In this document: piece after piece, positions 1 through 6,883 of the stretch
Numbering within the stretch: the first letter of the stretch is position 1
How the letters are laid out: every line of letters begins with the position of its first letter
Origin: an uncultured Flavobacteriales bacterium
GTDB taxonomy: Bacteria > Bacteroidota > Bacteroidia > Flavobacteriales > Flavobacteriaceae
NCBI GenBank assembly: GCA_913009535.1
Contig: CAJVXR010000076.1
Location: forward strand, 1-6,942
Reading direction: 5' to 3'
DNA: 6,942 nt
Translations under genes and position numbers: made by a program
The notes under the pieces: model-generated
Seen by the model: only the letters and a program-made list of their open reading frames with translations
What the model was told of the DNA's origin: nothing
The model's database searches: none

Positions 1-748
1 AACTACCTTCTCCTGCGTACACTTTAGCTCCAGAATCTTCTCCCATATAAACTGCGGTTACATCATCATTTCCAAGAACTACAGAATTATCTGCTTGCCC
101 AGTAGCCTCATATCCAATAATGGTTTGATTAGTAGCATTATCGGTGCTTGCCATTGCATTATAACCAAATGCAGTATTGTTACCTCCTGTGGTGTTATTA
201 TATAAAGATTTATACCCATGTGCGGTATTGCCCGACGCTGTGGTGTTAGAATATAAAGCCCTCCACCCAGTTGCAGTATTGTTGCCTCCTGAAGTGTTAT
301 TTCTCATAGCTGTATGTCCAGTTGCGACATTCTTATTCCCTGAGTTGTTATATGCTAAAACCTGATAACCCACTCCAGTATTTGATGATCCAGCATTGTT
401 ATCCCGTAAAGCCTGATAGCCAATAGCAGTATGGCCACCCGTAGTGGTGTTCGTTTCCATAGATCGGTTACCAATTGCTGTGTTTGCGTCTCCCGTAGTG
501 TTATTCTTCAAAACCCCATAACCGAATGCAATATTAGTTTCCCCTGTGGTGTTATCTTCTAAAGATAGTGATCCATGTGCAGTATTGTATTTTCCTTCGG
601 TATTGGAAAAGAGAGATTTATATCCAAATGCAGTATTGTAGGTTCCTGAAGTAATGTTATTAAGAGCTGTATCTCCATAATTAGTATTGAATTGTGCATT
701 CATACTAATTGTGATCGTTAATGCTATAAGTGTAAGTGATTTTTTCAT
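1..748 (-). CDS. Secreted YadA-head-like repeat fibre protein, C-terminus outside window (partial)
   Basis: The reading frame is open from an ATG at 748 to base 1 (249 codons seen, no stop), so the gene runs off the left edge. It opens with a Sec-type signal peptide (MKKSLTLIALTITISMNAQ). Residues 38-207 are ten tandem 17-residue repeats with the pattern N-T-A-x-G-(Y/x)-x-(A/S)-L-x-x-N-(T/N)-(T/S)-G-x-x. After them comes a segment resembling the region between repeats and chaperone in such fibres (IIGYEATG, then VVLGNDDVTAVYMGE). The Asn/Thr/Gly/Ala-rich repeat with regular A-x-G resembles trimeric beta-roll heads of YadA-like adhesins and phage-type fibres. By analogy with the upstream neighbour, the missing C-terminus probably carries an S74-type chaperone domain; this is inference. 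The gene starts 14 bp after the neighbour's stop, so the two are probably co-transcribed. No Shine-Dalgarno is visible. Likely role: exported surface or extracellular fibre; the binding partner is unknown. G+C is noticeably higher than in the polysaccharide genes. Confidence 0.88.
   Translation of the reverse strand, partial: MKKSLTLIALTITISMNAQFNTNYGDTALNNITSGTYNTAFGYKSLFSNTEGKYNTAHGSLSLEDNTTGETNIAFGYGVLKNNTTGDANTAIGNRSMETNTTTGGHTAIGYQALRDNNAGSSNTGVGYQVLAYNNSGNKNVATGHTAMRNNTSGGNNTATGWRALYSNTTASGNTAHGYKSLYNNTTGGNNTAFGYNAMASTDNATNQTIIGYEATGQADNSVVLGNDDVTAVYMGEDSGAKVYAGEGS
128..637 (-). repeat. Ten tandem 51-bp units (17-residue fibre repeats)
   Basis: Ten consecutive 17-codon units encode residues 38-207 of the fibre protein, with no insertion or deletion between units. 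The best-kept positions are the N-T-A-x-G start and the N-(T/N)-(T/S)-G end of each unit. Units are diverged at the DNA level, so this looks like an old, selected protein repeat rather than a recent expansion. Confidence 0.85.
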
Positions 749-762
749 AGTAAATTGTGATA

Positions 763-1809
763 TTATTCTTGTTTGATAATTAATTCTTTGAACATTTCTT
801 TTAATTCGTCTATTTCTGATTGTTGTTCTTTAAGCGCATTAATAAGCACGGGTACAAGCCCTTGATAGTTTACCGCCAACATGTCTTTATCATCAGTTGT
901 AACTAGTTCTGGAAATACTTTTTGAATATCTTGAGCCAATACGCCTATCTTTTGTTTGCCGTCTTTTTTCATTGTGTAGGTCTTTCCATCAATTAAGAGT
1001 AGTTTTGCAAGAGTGGCACCTAGAGATACTATATTTGCTTTGAGTCTTGCATCTGATGAAACCACAATATCGCCACTTACTGTTAGATCATTACCAACAG
1101 TAGTATTGCCATTAACCATTACTTTAAAAGCATCAGATTTTGCATTAGAAGCAGTGCCATTACCAATTACAAAGGCAGTATTTGCATAGTTAGCTTCCGT
1201 TGCGCTATTGGTAACCGTTGAGCCGCTTAAATTGTATTGTCCAATTACTAAAGAACCAAAATCACTAGCTATTGTGTTTTTCCCTATTGCTGTAGAAGAA
1301 TTTCCGCTTGCTGTTGTTTGATATCCAATGGATGTAGAACCATAACCGCTTGCTGTTGTTTGATATCCAATAGATGTAGATCCAAAACCGCTTGCAGTTG
1401 TTTTAAATCCCATTGCAGTAGAGGCACCCTGGGTAGATGTAGTTTGATATCCCATTGCTATTGATGCGCTATGAGTAGCTTCTGTTTCAAAACCCATTGC
1501 GATAGATGTTTCTCCACTAGCTGTACTGTTATTACCAATTGCAGTAGATGTTACTCCACTAGCAGTACTGTTATTTCCAATTGCAGTAGAAGCAGTATTT
1601 GTTGCAGAGGTTTGATAACCCATTGCTGTAGACGTTATTCCACTTGCTAATGTTTCTCTTCCAATTGCTGTAGATACTGTATTGGTTGCAGAGGATTGAT
1701 AACCAATTGCAGAAGCATTAGTTCCACTATTATTTGTGCCACTAGTAGCTACTTGTGCAGTGGCATTAATTCCGATAAATAATCCTACGATGGTAAGTAC
1801 TTTTTTCAT
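763..1809 (-). CDS. Secreted YadA-head repeat protein with C-terminal S74 (tail-fibre type) chaperone domain
   Basis: This 348-residue protein has four parts. Residues 1-19 are a Sec signal peptide (MKKVLTIVGLFIGINATAQ). Residues 34-187 are eleven exact-length 14-residue repeats of the form (A/S)-(I/M)-G-(Y/F/N)-x-(T/S)-x-A-(S/T)-x-x-x-S-T, the left-handed beta-roll seen in YadA and Hep/Hag heads. A linker follows with VIGNG and DLTVSGDI. Residues from about 251 to 330 match an S74/endosialidase-type intramolecular chaperone: the SSDARLKANI motif (251-260), then GVLAQDIQKVFPELV and LAVNYQGLVPVLINALKEQ. The last residues (EIDELKEMFKEL) form a heptad-like coiled coil. In the known family this domain trimerises the fibre and often cuts itself at the conserved Ser-Asp (here S252-D253); whether this one cleaves is not known. 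The signal peptide argues for a cell-exported fibre rather than a phage structural gene. It lies 36 bp after the kinase gene and 14 bp before the second fibre gene. Confidence 0.92.
   Translation of the reverse strand: MKKVLTIVGLFIGINATAQVATSGTNNSGTNASAIGYQSSATNTVSTAIGRETLASGITSTAMGYQTSATNTASTAIGNNSTASGVTSTAIGNNSTASGETSIAMGFETEATHSASIAMGYQTTSTQGASTAMGFKTTASGFGSTSIGYQTTASGYGSTSIGYQTTASGNSSTAIGKNTIASDFGSLVIGQYNLSGSTVTNSATEANYANTAFVIGNGTASNAKSDAFKVMVNGNTTVGNDLTVSGDIVVSSDARLKANIVSLGATLAKLLLIDGKTYTMKKDGKQKIGVLAQDIQKVFPELVTTDDKDMLAVNYQGLVPVLINALKEQQSEIDELKEMFKELIIKQE
1249..1710 (-). repeat. Eleven tandem 42-bp units (14-residue YadA-head repeats)
   Basis: Eleven in-frame 14-codon units encode residues 34-187 without any length change. 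Most are diverged at the DNA level. Two neighbouring stretches, 1304-1338 and 1346-1380, are offset by exactly 42 bp and differ at one base in 35, which points to a recent duplication or conversion of a unit. Confidence 0.88.
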
Positions 1810-1845
1810 GATTTATTTTTGTTAGAAATATTCAATTGTATTGTT

Positions 1846-4146
1846 TTATGTGGTTCCGTATCCGTATCCGTATCCGTAACCGTAACCGTATCCATATTTA
1901 TCAATAAATTTATCAGGTTTGGTGTCATCAGTAATAACATAGCCTATGTTTTTTGGCTTGTATTTTTCATTATATTCTAATAGAAAATTCACTAACTTTT
2001 TTGATGAGAAATACTTTCTAAAGACATGAATAACAAAGTCTGACTTTTGTGTTAATTTTAATGCATCAACCATCATCATCACTGGCGCAGTATCAAAAAC
2101 TACGTAATCATATTTTTGCTTTAAATAAGTTATTAATACATTAAATTTATCATGCTCAAAAACATTATGACCAAAACTATTTGTTCCAACAAAAAGAGTA
2201 TCTAGTTGATTTTCTTTTATTTTATATTGTTCAAAAAGCTCTTTAAAATCATTTTCATCATCATAAATAATATCTGTGAGCCCTTTTGGCTTTAATTTGA
2301 CATTTTTATTGTCAAATAATTTTGATAAATCAGGATTTCCTAAATCAGTTCCAATGAGAATTACCTTATTGCCCGTTTTTGCTAAGAAATTTGAAAAATT
2401 ATAGGCAGTATATGTTTTTCCTTCATTTTTAACACATGATGTAACCATGATTGACAATCCATCTTTGGATTTAGGAATTACCATATTAATATTATGGTAA
2501 ATTCTTTTCATAAGTTCATATTGTATTGATTTAACCTCATTAGATGTCTTATCTTTTGTTAATTTTATGACACCTAAAAAATCAATATCCTGAAGTTTTA
2601 GTTTTAAATATTCTATATCAACGTAGAATGCTCTAAGAAAAAATAAACCTAATGTAAAACCAACTGGAAGAAAAAATCCGGCAAATAAAAACATTGCAAA
2701 AGTTTTTTTCGAATTGGTTTTTGAAATTACAGTGTAGTCAACTTCATTAATCATTTTTATATTTGGTTCTAAAGAGGATAAATTGATTAACGCTTCTTCT
2801 TTCTTTTGGGATAAATATGAATATAAATTATTTACAAGTAAAAGATCTTTCTCTAGATTACTTAACTCGGCTTCTCTAAGTGGAATAACTCCAATCATTA
2901 AATCGCTTTTTTGTTTAAAGTCATCATATTTATTTAATTTCATTTTTAGTTTATTAGTATAAATATTTAAACTATTAAGAATATTAGATCTTAAATCAAC
3001 CAGTTGGTTTTGTGATTGTATAACAAGTGGGTTCTTTTCTGTAGCCTCAACCAGTAAATTATTCTTTTCTAAAATAATTTTGTTAAACTGTGAAACCATT
3101 TGATTTATATTTTCATTTTCAATTCCAATATCAGTTGGTAATAGATCAAATGAATTTTGTTTTTCAACTTCATTTATTAATTTAAGTGATAGCTCACTTT
3201 GTATTGAATTCGCAAATATTTTTTGTTCAATTTCGTTTATGTTATTTAACACTGAATTGGTCTGAGTTCCTGGCATATACACACCATTTGTGACTTTAAA
3301 TTTAGAAATCACAGAGTTCAGCGAATCAATTTTTATTTTTAAATCGAATATTCTCTTATCAATAAAATCAATGGATAGTTTATATACACTTTTTTTCTCT
3401 CTAACATTATTATTTGTAATCTCATCAATAATTCCATTTAACACAAAAGAGTTTATTTCTCTGTTAGGACCAGAATAAGATATTCCATAAACATTTGATT
3501 TTTTCGGTTGATTAACCTCATATTTGGTCTTTAGTTCATTAATCGTTTGATTGACAGTAAATTGATCAATGATATAGGTACCCTGAATTATATTATTTAA
3601 GATTTTTCTCTTGTACTTAAATATTGAATTCTCAATTATACTTTCTTTTTTGGAAAATGAAAATGTGTTGTCATTTATTTCAATAATTACATTTTCTTTT
3701 TGATATTTAATGATGCATTGTTTTTGAGAGGTTTCATCCTTAAAAACAATTTCAAATGGCAATGATTCTTTTGTTAATACCTTATTTGATTTCCAAGTAT
3801 ATTTTTTTTGAAACCTATAATTAAGATCTAATTTCTCAACTACTTGTTTTAATATCAATGTTGATTTAAAAATACTAGCATGATCTTCACTCTCAAGTTT
3901 ATTGTTATATAAAAATTGGTATTCATTATTATTAATAAAAGATGAAGGATCAGATTGATCTTCACTAACCATTATTGTTGCGTTTGTTTGAAATATGTCT
4001 CGTCGATAAGAATTAAATGCAATTCCAATAATCGAGAATATTGTTATGGATGTAATAATAATCCATCTGTGAGATAAAACTGCAAAAAACAACGCCATTA
4101 CATCAATAGCATCTTCTTCTTGGATATGTGGATTATTAGGATTCAT
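1846..4146 (-). CDS. wzc: Wzc-like polysaccharide co-polymerase / BY-family tyrosine autokinase
   Basis: This 766-residue inner-membrane protein would control chain length and export of a capsule or exopolysaccharide together with Wza, through cycles of tyrosine autophosphorylation. Domain order: a short cytoplasmic N-terminus; first membrane helix about 28-45 (Wzz-type domain); a long periplasmic region with coiled-coil stretches (about 255-455), including a GNVR-like segment near 420-452; second membrane helix about 482-505; then the cytoplasmic kinase. Walker A is SCVKNEGKT (569-577, Lys577). Walker A' is VILIGTDLGNP (595-605). Walker B is VVFDTAPV (682-689, Asp685). The tail is seven Tyr-Gly pairs (751-764) followed by Thr-Thr, matching the tyrosine cluster of this family. 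Oddities: the usual Arg in Walker A' is Gly603, and the E-x-x-R-x-x-R oligomerisation motif reads E544, K547, Y550. The start overlaps the wza stop by one base (TAATG), so translation is probably coupled. Phosphatase and glycosyltransferase partners are not in the window. Confidence 0.93.
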   Translation of the reverse strand: MNPNNPHIQEEDAIDVMALFFAVLSHRWIIITSITIFSIIGIAFNSYRRDIFQTNATIMVSEDQSDPSSFINNNEYQFLYNNKLESEDHASIFKSTLILKQVVEKLDLNYRFQKKYTWKSNKVLTKESLPFEIVFKDETSQKQCIIKYQKENVIIEINDNTFSFSKKESIIENSIFKYKRKILNNIIQGTYIIDQFTVNQTINELKTKYEVNQPKKSNVYGISYSGPNREINSFVLNGIIDEITNNNVREKKSVYKLSIDFIDKRIFDLKIKIDSLNSVISKFKVTNGVYMPGTQTNSVLNNINEIEQKIFANSIQSELSLKLINEVEKQNSFDLLPTDIGIENENINQMVSQFNKIILEKNNLLVEATEKNPLVIQSQNQLVDLRSNILNSLNIYTNKLKMKLNKYDDFKQKSDLMIGVIPLREAELSNLEKDLLLVNNLYSYLSQKKEEALINLSSLEPNIKMINEVDYTVISKTNSKKTFAMFLFAGFFLPVGFTLGLFFLRAFYVDIEYLKLKLQDIDFLGVIKLTKDKTSNEVKSIQYELMKRIYHNINMVIPKSKDGLSIMVTSCVKNEGKTYTAYNFSNFLAKTGNKVILIGTDLGNPDLSKLFDNKNVKLKPKGLTDIIYDDENDFKELFEQYKIKENQLDTLFVGTNSFGHNVFEHDKFNVLITYLKQKYDYVVFDTAPVMMMVDALKLTQKSDFVIHVFRKYFSSKKLVNFLLEYNEKYKPKNIGYVITDDTKPDKFIDKYGYGYGYGYGYGYGTT
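1855..1896 (-). repeat. Hexanucleotide repeat encoding the kinase's (Tyr-Gly)7 tail
   Basis: Seven 6-bp units (on the plus strand TCCGTA or ACCGTA, with the last ending ATA) encode the Tyr-Gly tail. Four consecutive glycine codons use TCC on the plus strand, then two ACC, then TCC. Because each unit is two codons, gain or loss of a unit would change the number of phosphorylatable tyrosines without breaking the frame. Confidence 0.85.
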
Positions 4147-4892
4147 TATCTAGTTAATAATATAACTATGGAGATTAATAATGAATATGCTGCAGTATTT
4201 CGTAAAATCCCAAAATCAAATGCTAAAGAAGCATTATCTGGTCTTACGTATACTACATCATTTTGCTTTAGATAATAGTATTCTGAATTTAAAAATTCAT
4301 TTGAAGTAAGGTCTAAATATTTTGTTTGAACTTTGTTATCTACGTTTCTTAGTAACATTACTTTAGTTGGGTCTGCATTTTTTTTAAGGTCTCCAGCTCT
4401 GCTAATTAATTCTGTGAAAGAAATATTTTGATTTATTACTTCAATTGTACCTGGCTTAGCTACTTGTCCTAATATTGAAACTCTAAAATTTAAAATCTTT
4501 ATTCTTACATTAGGGTTAAGAACATATTCTTTTATGTCTTTTTTTATAGATTCGGAAAGTGAAGAACATGTCATTCCTGAAGCTTTTACAATACCTAGAA
4601 TTGGAATATCTACATTCCCTGAGCTATCCACCAAATAGCCATCTAATTTTCTTGCTTCTGCATTTCTAATCGTTCCAATTTTATCCATAGATTGTTGTGC
4701 CGAAAAAATCGAAGTACTTTGATTATTTAAAGACGAAATATTTACATCAATCAAATCACCATAAGTTATGACAGCTTCTGGGATTTTTATTGAAGTATTC
4801 TCAGGTATATCTTTGAATAATATCTTATTGGTAGAACAGCTAACTAGAGACAGTAATACAAATGCTAAATTTTTATAGTATTTAAGATGCAA
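4146..4892 (-). CDS. wza: Wza-like outer-membrane polysaccharide export lipoprotein
   Basis: This 248-residue protein is predicted to form the outer-membrane export channel that works with the Wzc-like kinase. It has a lipoprotein signal with lipobox L-V-S-C (Cys19), a poly-export domain at about 39-133 (begins ITYGDLIDVNISS, includes VDIPILGIVKASG), and an SLBB domain at about 137-218 (VSILGQVAKPGTIEV, ISFTELISRAGDLKKNADP, then LKQNDVVYVRPDN). A C-terminal hydrophobic helix (about 232-246) may be the membrane-spanning helix of the channel. It is shorter than E. coli Wza but close to the usual size in Bacteroidota. The start is a TTG: no in-frame ATG or GTG lies between the upstream in-frame stop (4907-4905) and Cys19, and any later start would lose the lipobox. 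The stop overlaps the kinase ATG by one base. The 246-bp gap upstream suggests its own promoter. Confidence 0.92.
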   Translation of the reverse strand: MHLKYYKNLAFVLLSLVSCSTNKILFKDIPENTSIKIPEAVITYGDLIDVNISSLNNQSTSIFSAQQSMDKIGTIRNAEARKLDGYLVDSSGNVDIPILGIVKASGMTCSSLSESIKKDIKEYVLNPNVRIKILNFRVSILGQVAKPGTIEVINQNISFTELISRAGDLKKNADPTKVMLLRNVDNKVQTKYLDLTSNEFLNSEYYYLKQNDVVYVRPDNASLAFDFGILRNTAAYSLLISIVILLTR

Positions 4893-4899
4893 AAAAAAA
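4890..4899 (-). promoter_or_regulatory. TTG start codon at the end of a nine-T run (wza)
   Basis: On the coding strand nine T residues (complement of 4891-4899) are followed by G, and the last two T with that G make the TTG start. No purine-rich Shine-Dalgarno is seen, as is common in Bacteroidota. A TTG start beside a homopolymer may mean weak translation initiation, or the run may hide a sequencing length error. Slippage here would alter spacing upstream, not the frame of the protein. Confidence 0.5.
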
Positions 4900-4944
4900 T
4901 GTATTTATGTTTATTGTGCATAATTACAATTTATTTGATGCTGT

Positions 4945-4972
4945 GATAAATATTATTTTTTAAAAATTATTG
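4945..4972 (-). promoter_or_regulatory. A+T-only inverted-repeat motif upstream of wza, similar to one upstream of the regulator gene
   Basis: Read on the minus strand, this stretch holds ATAATTTTT, AAAAAATAAT and ATTTATC. It aligns with 6773-6801 with about one gap and a few mismatches. Its near edge is 52 bp upstream of the TTG start. It could be part of the wza promoter or a binding site for the neighbouring regulator. In DNA this A+T rich, chance similarity is possible. I saw no clear Bacteroidota TTTG / TAnnTTTG promoter pair in the 246-bp gap, and no GC-rich hairpin terminator. Confidence 0.25.
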
Positions 4973-5138
4973 TCCTAATTTTCAAAAAATATCCTTTCTA
5001 CAGATGAACATAGGTTGTTTAATAATATCTTAACAAATCGAGTTTACCTTTCTAGAAAACACCTATTATATTTTCGCTATAAAATTGTGTAGATGTTTTA
5101 TTTAAAGCAGGTGCAGCAATAACTTCAATAAATATTTA

Positions 5139-6725
5139 TTACTTCAAAAATTTATATTTATTCTTTATGAGGTATGTTTCAGAATAGCCTGTTTTGTGTG
5201 ATATTTCTGAAATAGAATTATCACTTAGAATCATTTTTTTTGTTAACTCTATCCTTGATTCTTTGATATACTTAGCGGGTTTAAATTCTTTACTTAAATT
5301 ATTCATTTCATTGTAATCTAATTGAAATTCAGATTCTAACATTTTCAAAGTTGCATTACCTAAGTTTTTATTAATAAAACGCTTTATATTGACAATCATT
5401 TGCTCGTCCGTGACATTTGTTTTTTTATACTTTTTTCTAAATAATATCAAAATAATAATAATGAAAATTAATACACCTAAATATATGTACCGTAAAGGAT
5501 CACTAATTTTAAAATCTCTGAAAATTAATTTTCTTTCTAAATCTGACGCATTATCTATTGTATAAACCCCATGAATACTGCCAAAACTTATGCTATTCAT
5601 GTTTTTAAAAACAGCACTTGAGTTGAATTCATCTACAATATAATTTTCGATAACCCTTTGCTTTGTCTTGTCAAAAATAGATAATCCATCATTTCCTGCT
5701 AAAAATATCAGATTATTATAATCTGATATTGTGTGTGGTGTAGATTTAACAGGAAATTTTTTACTTAATTTTAAACCATTTGTTGTTCTTTTTAAGTGTA
5801 ATAATTGGTTTTTTGAAATAGCATAAAAATCATTTCCATTAATATCACTTTCTAAAATATCATTTATTTCATAACTGATATTGTTGTCTATAATCTCAAT
5901 ATTATTGGTATTAACATTTAATGAAACATATTTTTTATTGTCAATAAAGTGAAATTCAGCCCGATCATTAATTCTAGATTTTATCTTATTTCTAATTGGG
6001 ATAATTTTATTTTGAATCGTATATATTAATTGAAAAGTATTTAATTTATAATCATATCTATAAATACCATTATCAGAAATTACTAGATAGTTAGAATTGT
6101 TTATACTATATATTTCTGAAATAATGCCGTATTCTCCTTTTGTTCTTATTGAATTATCATTATTGTACAATAAAGTTTCTTGATTGTTATTATAGCTCAA
6201 AAGACCATTGTAGCATACGAAAATTAAATCATCAAATTCTTTAATTTGCCCATCGGTATAGGATATTTTATTTAATTTATTTCCATTAATATAAACACCT
6301 CCATATGTGCCAATTGCGTTTTGACTTATTGATCTAACACTTCCAACAGGATTAAATGTGTATGAGAGGTTATTATAAACCAATAATTTCCCTCTAGTTA
6401 TTATAACTAGATTGTCTTCTAAGTATGCGAAATCAGTTACTGAATTAGAATATATTTCTGGATATAGTTCTGGAGTTTTTTCAAATCGTATCGTAAAATT
6501 ATTATTTTTTTCAAAAAGTGAATTTATTGGACCTGTGATTGACTGATCAAAAAGTGCTAGATCTCCAATAGAATTAATTTTAAAAATACCCTTATTAGAA
6601 CTTACATATAATTCATTTTCATATGATACAAAGTTGTAAAAGACTTTATCATCATGAATCTTTTTAATAACAAAGTTGTTATTTAAGGATGTAATTACAC
6701 TTAGGAAGTATAGAAAATATAACAT
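5139..6725 (-). CDS. Membrane-anchored regulator: periplasmic beta-propeller-like sensor, one TM helix, AraC-type HTH
   Basis: This 528-residue protein is probably a one-component transcription regulator that senses something outside the inner membrane. Residues 1-13 (MLYFLYFLSVITS) look like a signal peptide. Residues about 20-410 are beta-rich with loose blade-like repeats (NELYVSSNKGIFKI, NYLVISDNGIYRYD, NLIFLAGNDGLSIFDK, SFGSIHGVYTID), as in two-component-regulator propellers. A strong membrane helix (about 413-429) is followed by the basic stretch RKKYKK, placing the C-terminus in the cytoplasm. Residues 441-526 resemble an AraC-type domain: KYIKESRIELTKKMILS, then the second helix-turn-helix SISEISHKTGYSETYL. 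No histidine-kinase or receiver domain is visible. The protein stops about ten residues earlier than AraC domains usually do, and neither other frame restores the tail. It is upstream of wza/wzc on the same strand, so those genes are its most likely targets; the ligand is unknown. Confidence 0.8.
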   Translation of the reverse strand: MLYFLYFLSVITSLNNNFVIKKIHDDKVFYNFVSYENELYVSSNKGIFKINSIGDLALFDQSITGPINSLFEKNNNFTIRFEKTPELYPEIYSNSVTDFAYLEDNLVIITRGKLLVYNNLSYTFNPVGSVRSISQNAIGTYGGVYINGNKLNKISYTDGQIKEFDDLIFVCYNGLLSYNNNQETLLYNNDNSIRTKGEYGIISEIYSINNSNYLVISDNGIYRYDYKLNTFQLIYTIQNKIIPIRNKIKSRINDRAEFHFIDNKKYVSLNVNTNNIEIIDNNISYEINDILESDINGNDFYAISKNQLLHLKRTTNGLKLSKKFPVKSTPHTISDYNNLIFLAGNDGLSIFDKTKQRVIENYIVDEFNSSAVFKNMNSISFGSIHGVYTIDNASDLERKLIFRDFKISDPLRYIYLGVLIFIIIILILFRKKYKKTNVTDEQMIVNIKRFINKNLGNATLKMLESEFQLDYNEMNNLSKEFKPAKYIKESRIELTKKMILSDNSISEISHKTGYSETYLIKNKYKFLK

Positions 6726-6772
6726 AAAACAAAGGATTTAACAATGCAATAGTAGTTTTAATTTTTTGTAAA

Positions 6773-6801
6773 GACAAAAATTAATTTTTTAAAAAATTAT
6801 C
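6773..6801 (-). promoter_or_regulatory. A+T-only motif with 18-bp perfect palindrome, upstream of the regulator gene
   Basis: Bases 6782-6799 are a perfect palindrome, TAATTTTTTAAAAAATTA. The wider motif resembles 4945-4972 upstream of wza, and its near edge is 47 bp from the regulator ATG. It lies between divergent genes (regulator leftward, tRNA rightward). It might be an operator, an UP-like A-tract or simply low-complexity sequence. Confidence 0.25.
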
Positions 6802-6804
6802 TTT

Positions 6805-6832
6805 TTTGTTAAATTTTTATCATATATATTTT
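6805..6832 (+). promoter_or_regulatory. Possible Bacteroidota-type promoter for the tRNA gene
   Basis: TTTG at 6805-6808 fits the -33 element, and TATATTTT at 6825-6832 matches TAnnTTTG at all but the last base, with a 16-bp spacer. The spacer is slightly short. Transcription would begin roughly 45 bp before the tRNA 5' end. This is a pattern match in A+T-rich DNA, so support is weak. Confidence 0.25.
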
Positions 6833-6883
6833 ATGGCAGTGTTTACTGGCAGAAGTTAAGAGCTGTTAGTTAAGTCTCTGTTT

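Noticed and set aside
177..365. Plus-strand open frame of 62 codons
   Set aside because: It lies wholly antisense to the 17-residue repeat array; its own Val/Leu/Pro-rich repetition is the mirror of those repeats, and the minus frame is far longer with clear motifs.
128..1710. CRISPR-like or non-coding tandem repeats
   Set aside because: Units of 51 and 42 bp are in frame, have no unique spacers and encode regular protein repeats.
763..1809. Prophage tail fibre gene
   Set aside because: The S74 domain is found in phage fibres, but there is a Sec signal peptide and no neighbouring phage structural, lysis or integrase gene.
3290..3478. Plus-strand open frame of 62 codons
   Set aside because: Antisense to the periplasmic part of the Wzc-like gene, with no recognisable motif; expected by chance opposite an A+T-rich coding frame.
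4951..4970. Intrinsic terminator after the regulator gene
   Set aside because: The inverted repeat is only A and T, imperfect and has no GC stem, so it would not make a stable terminator hairpin.
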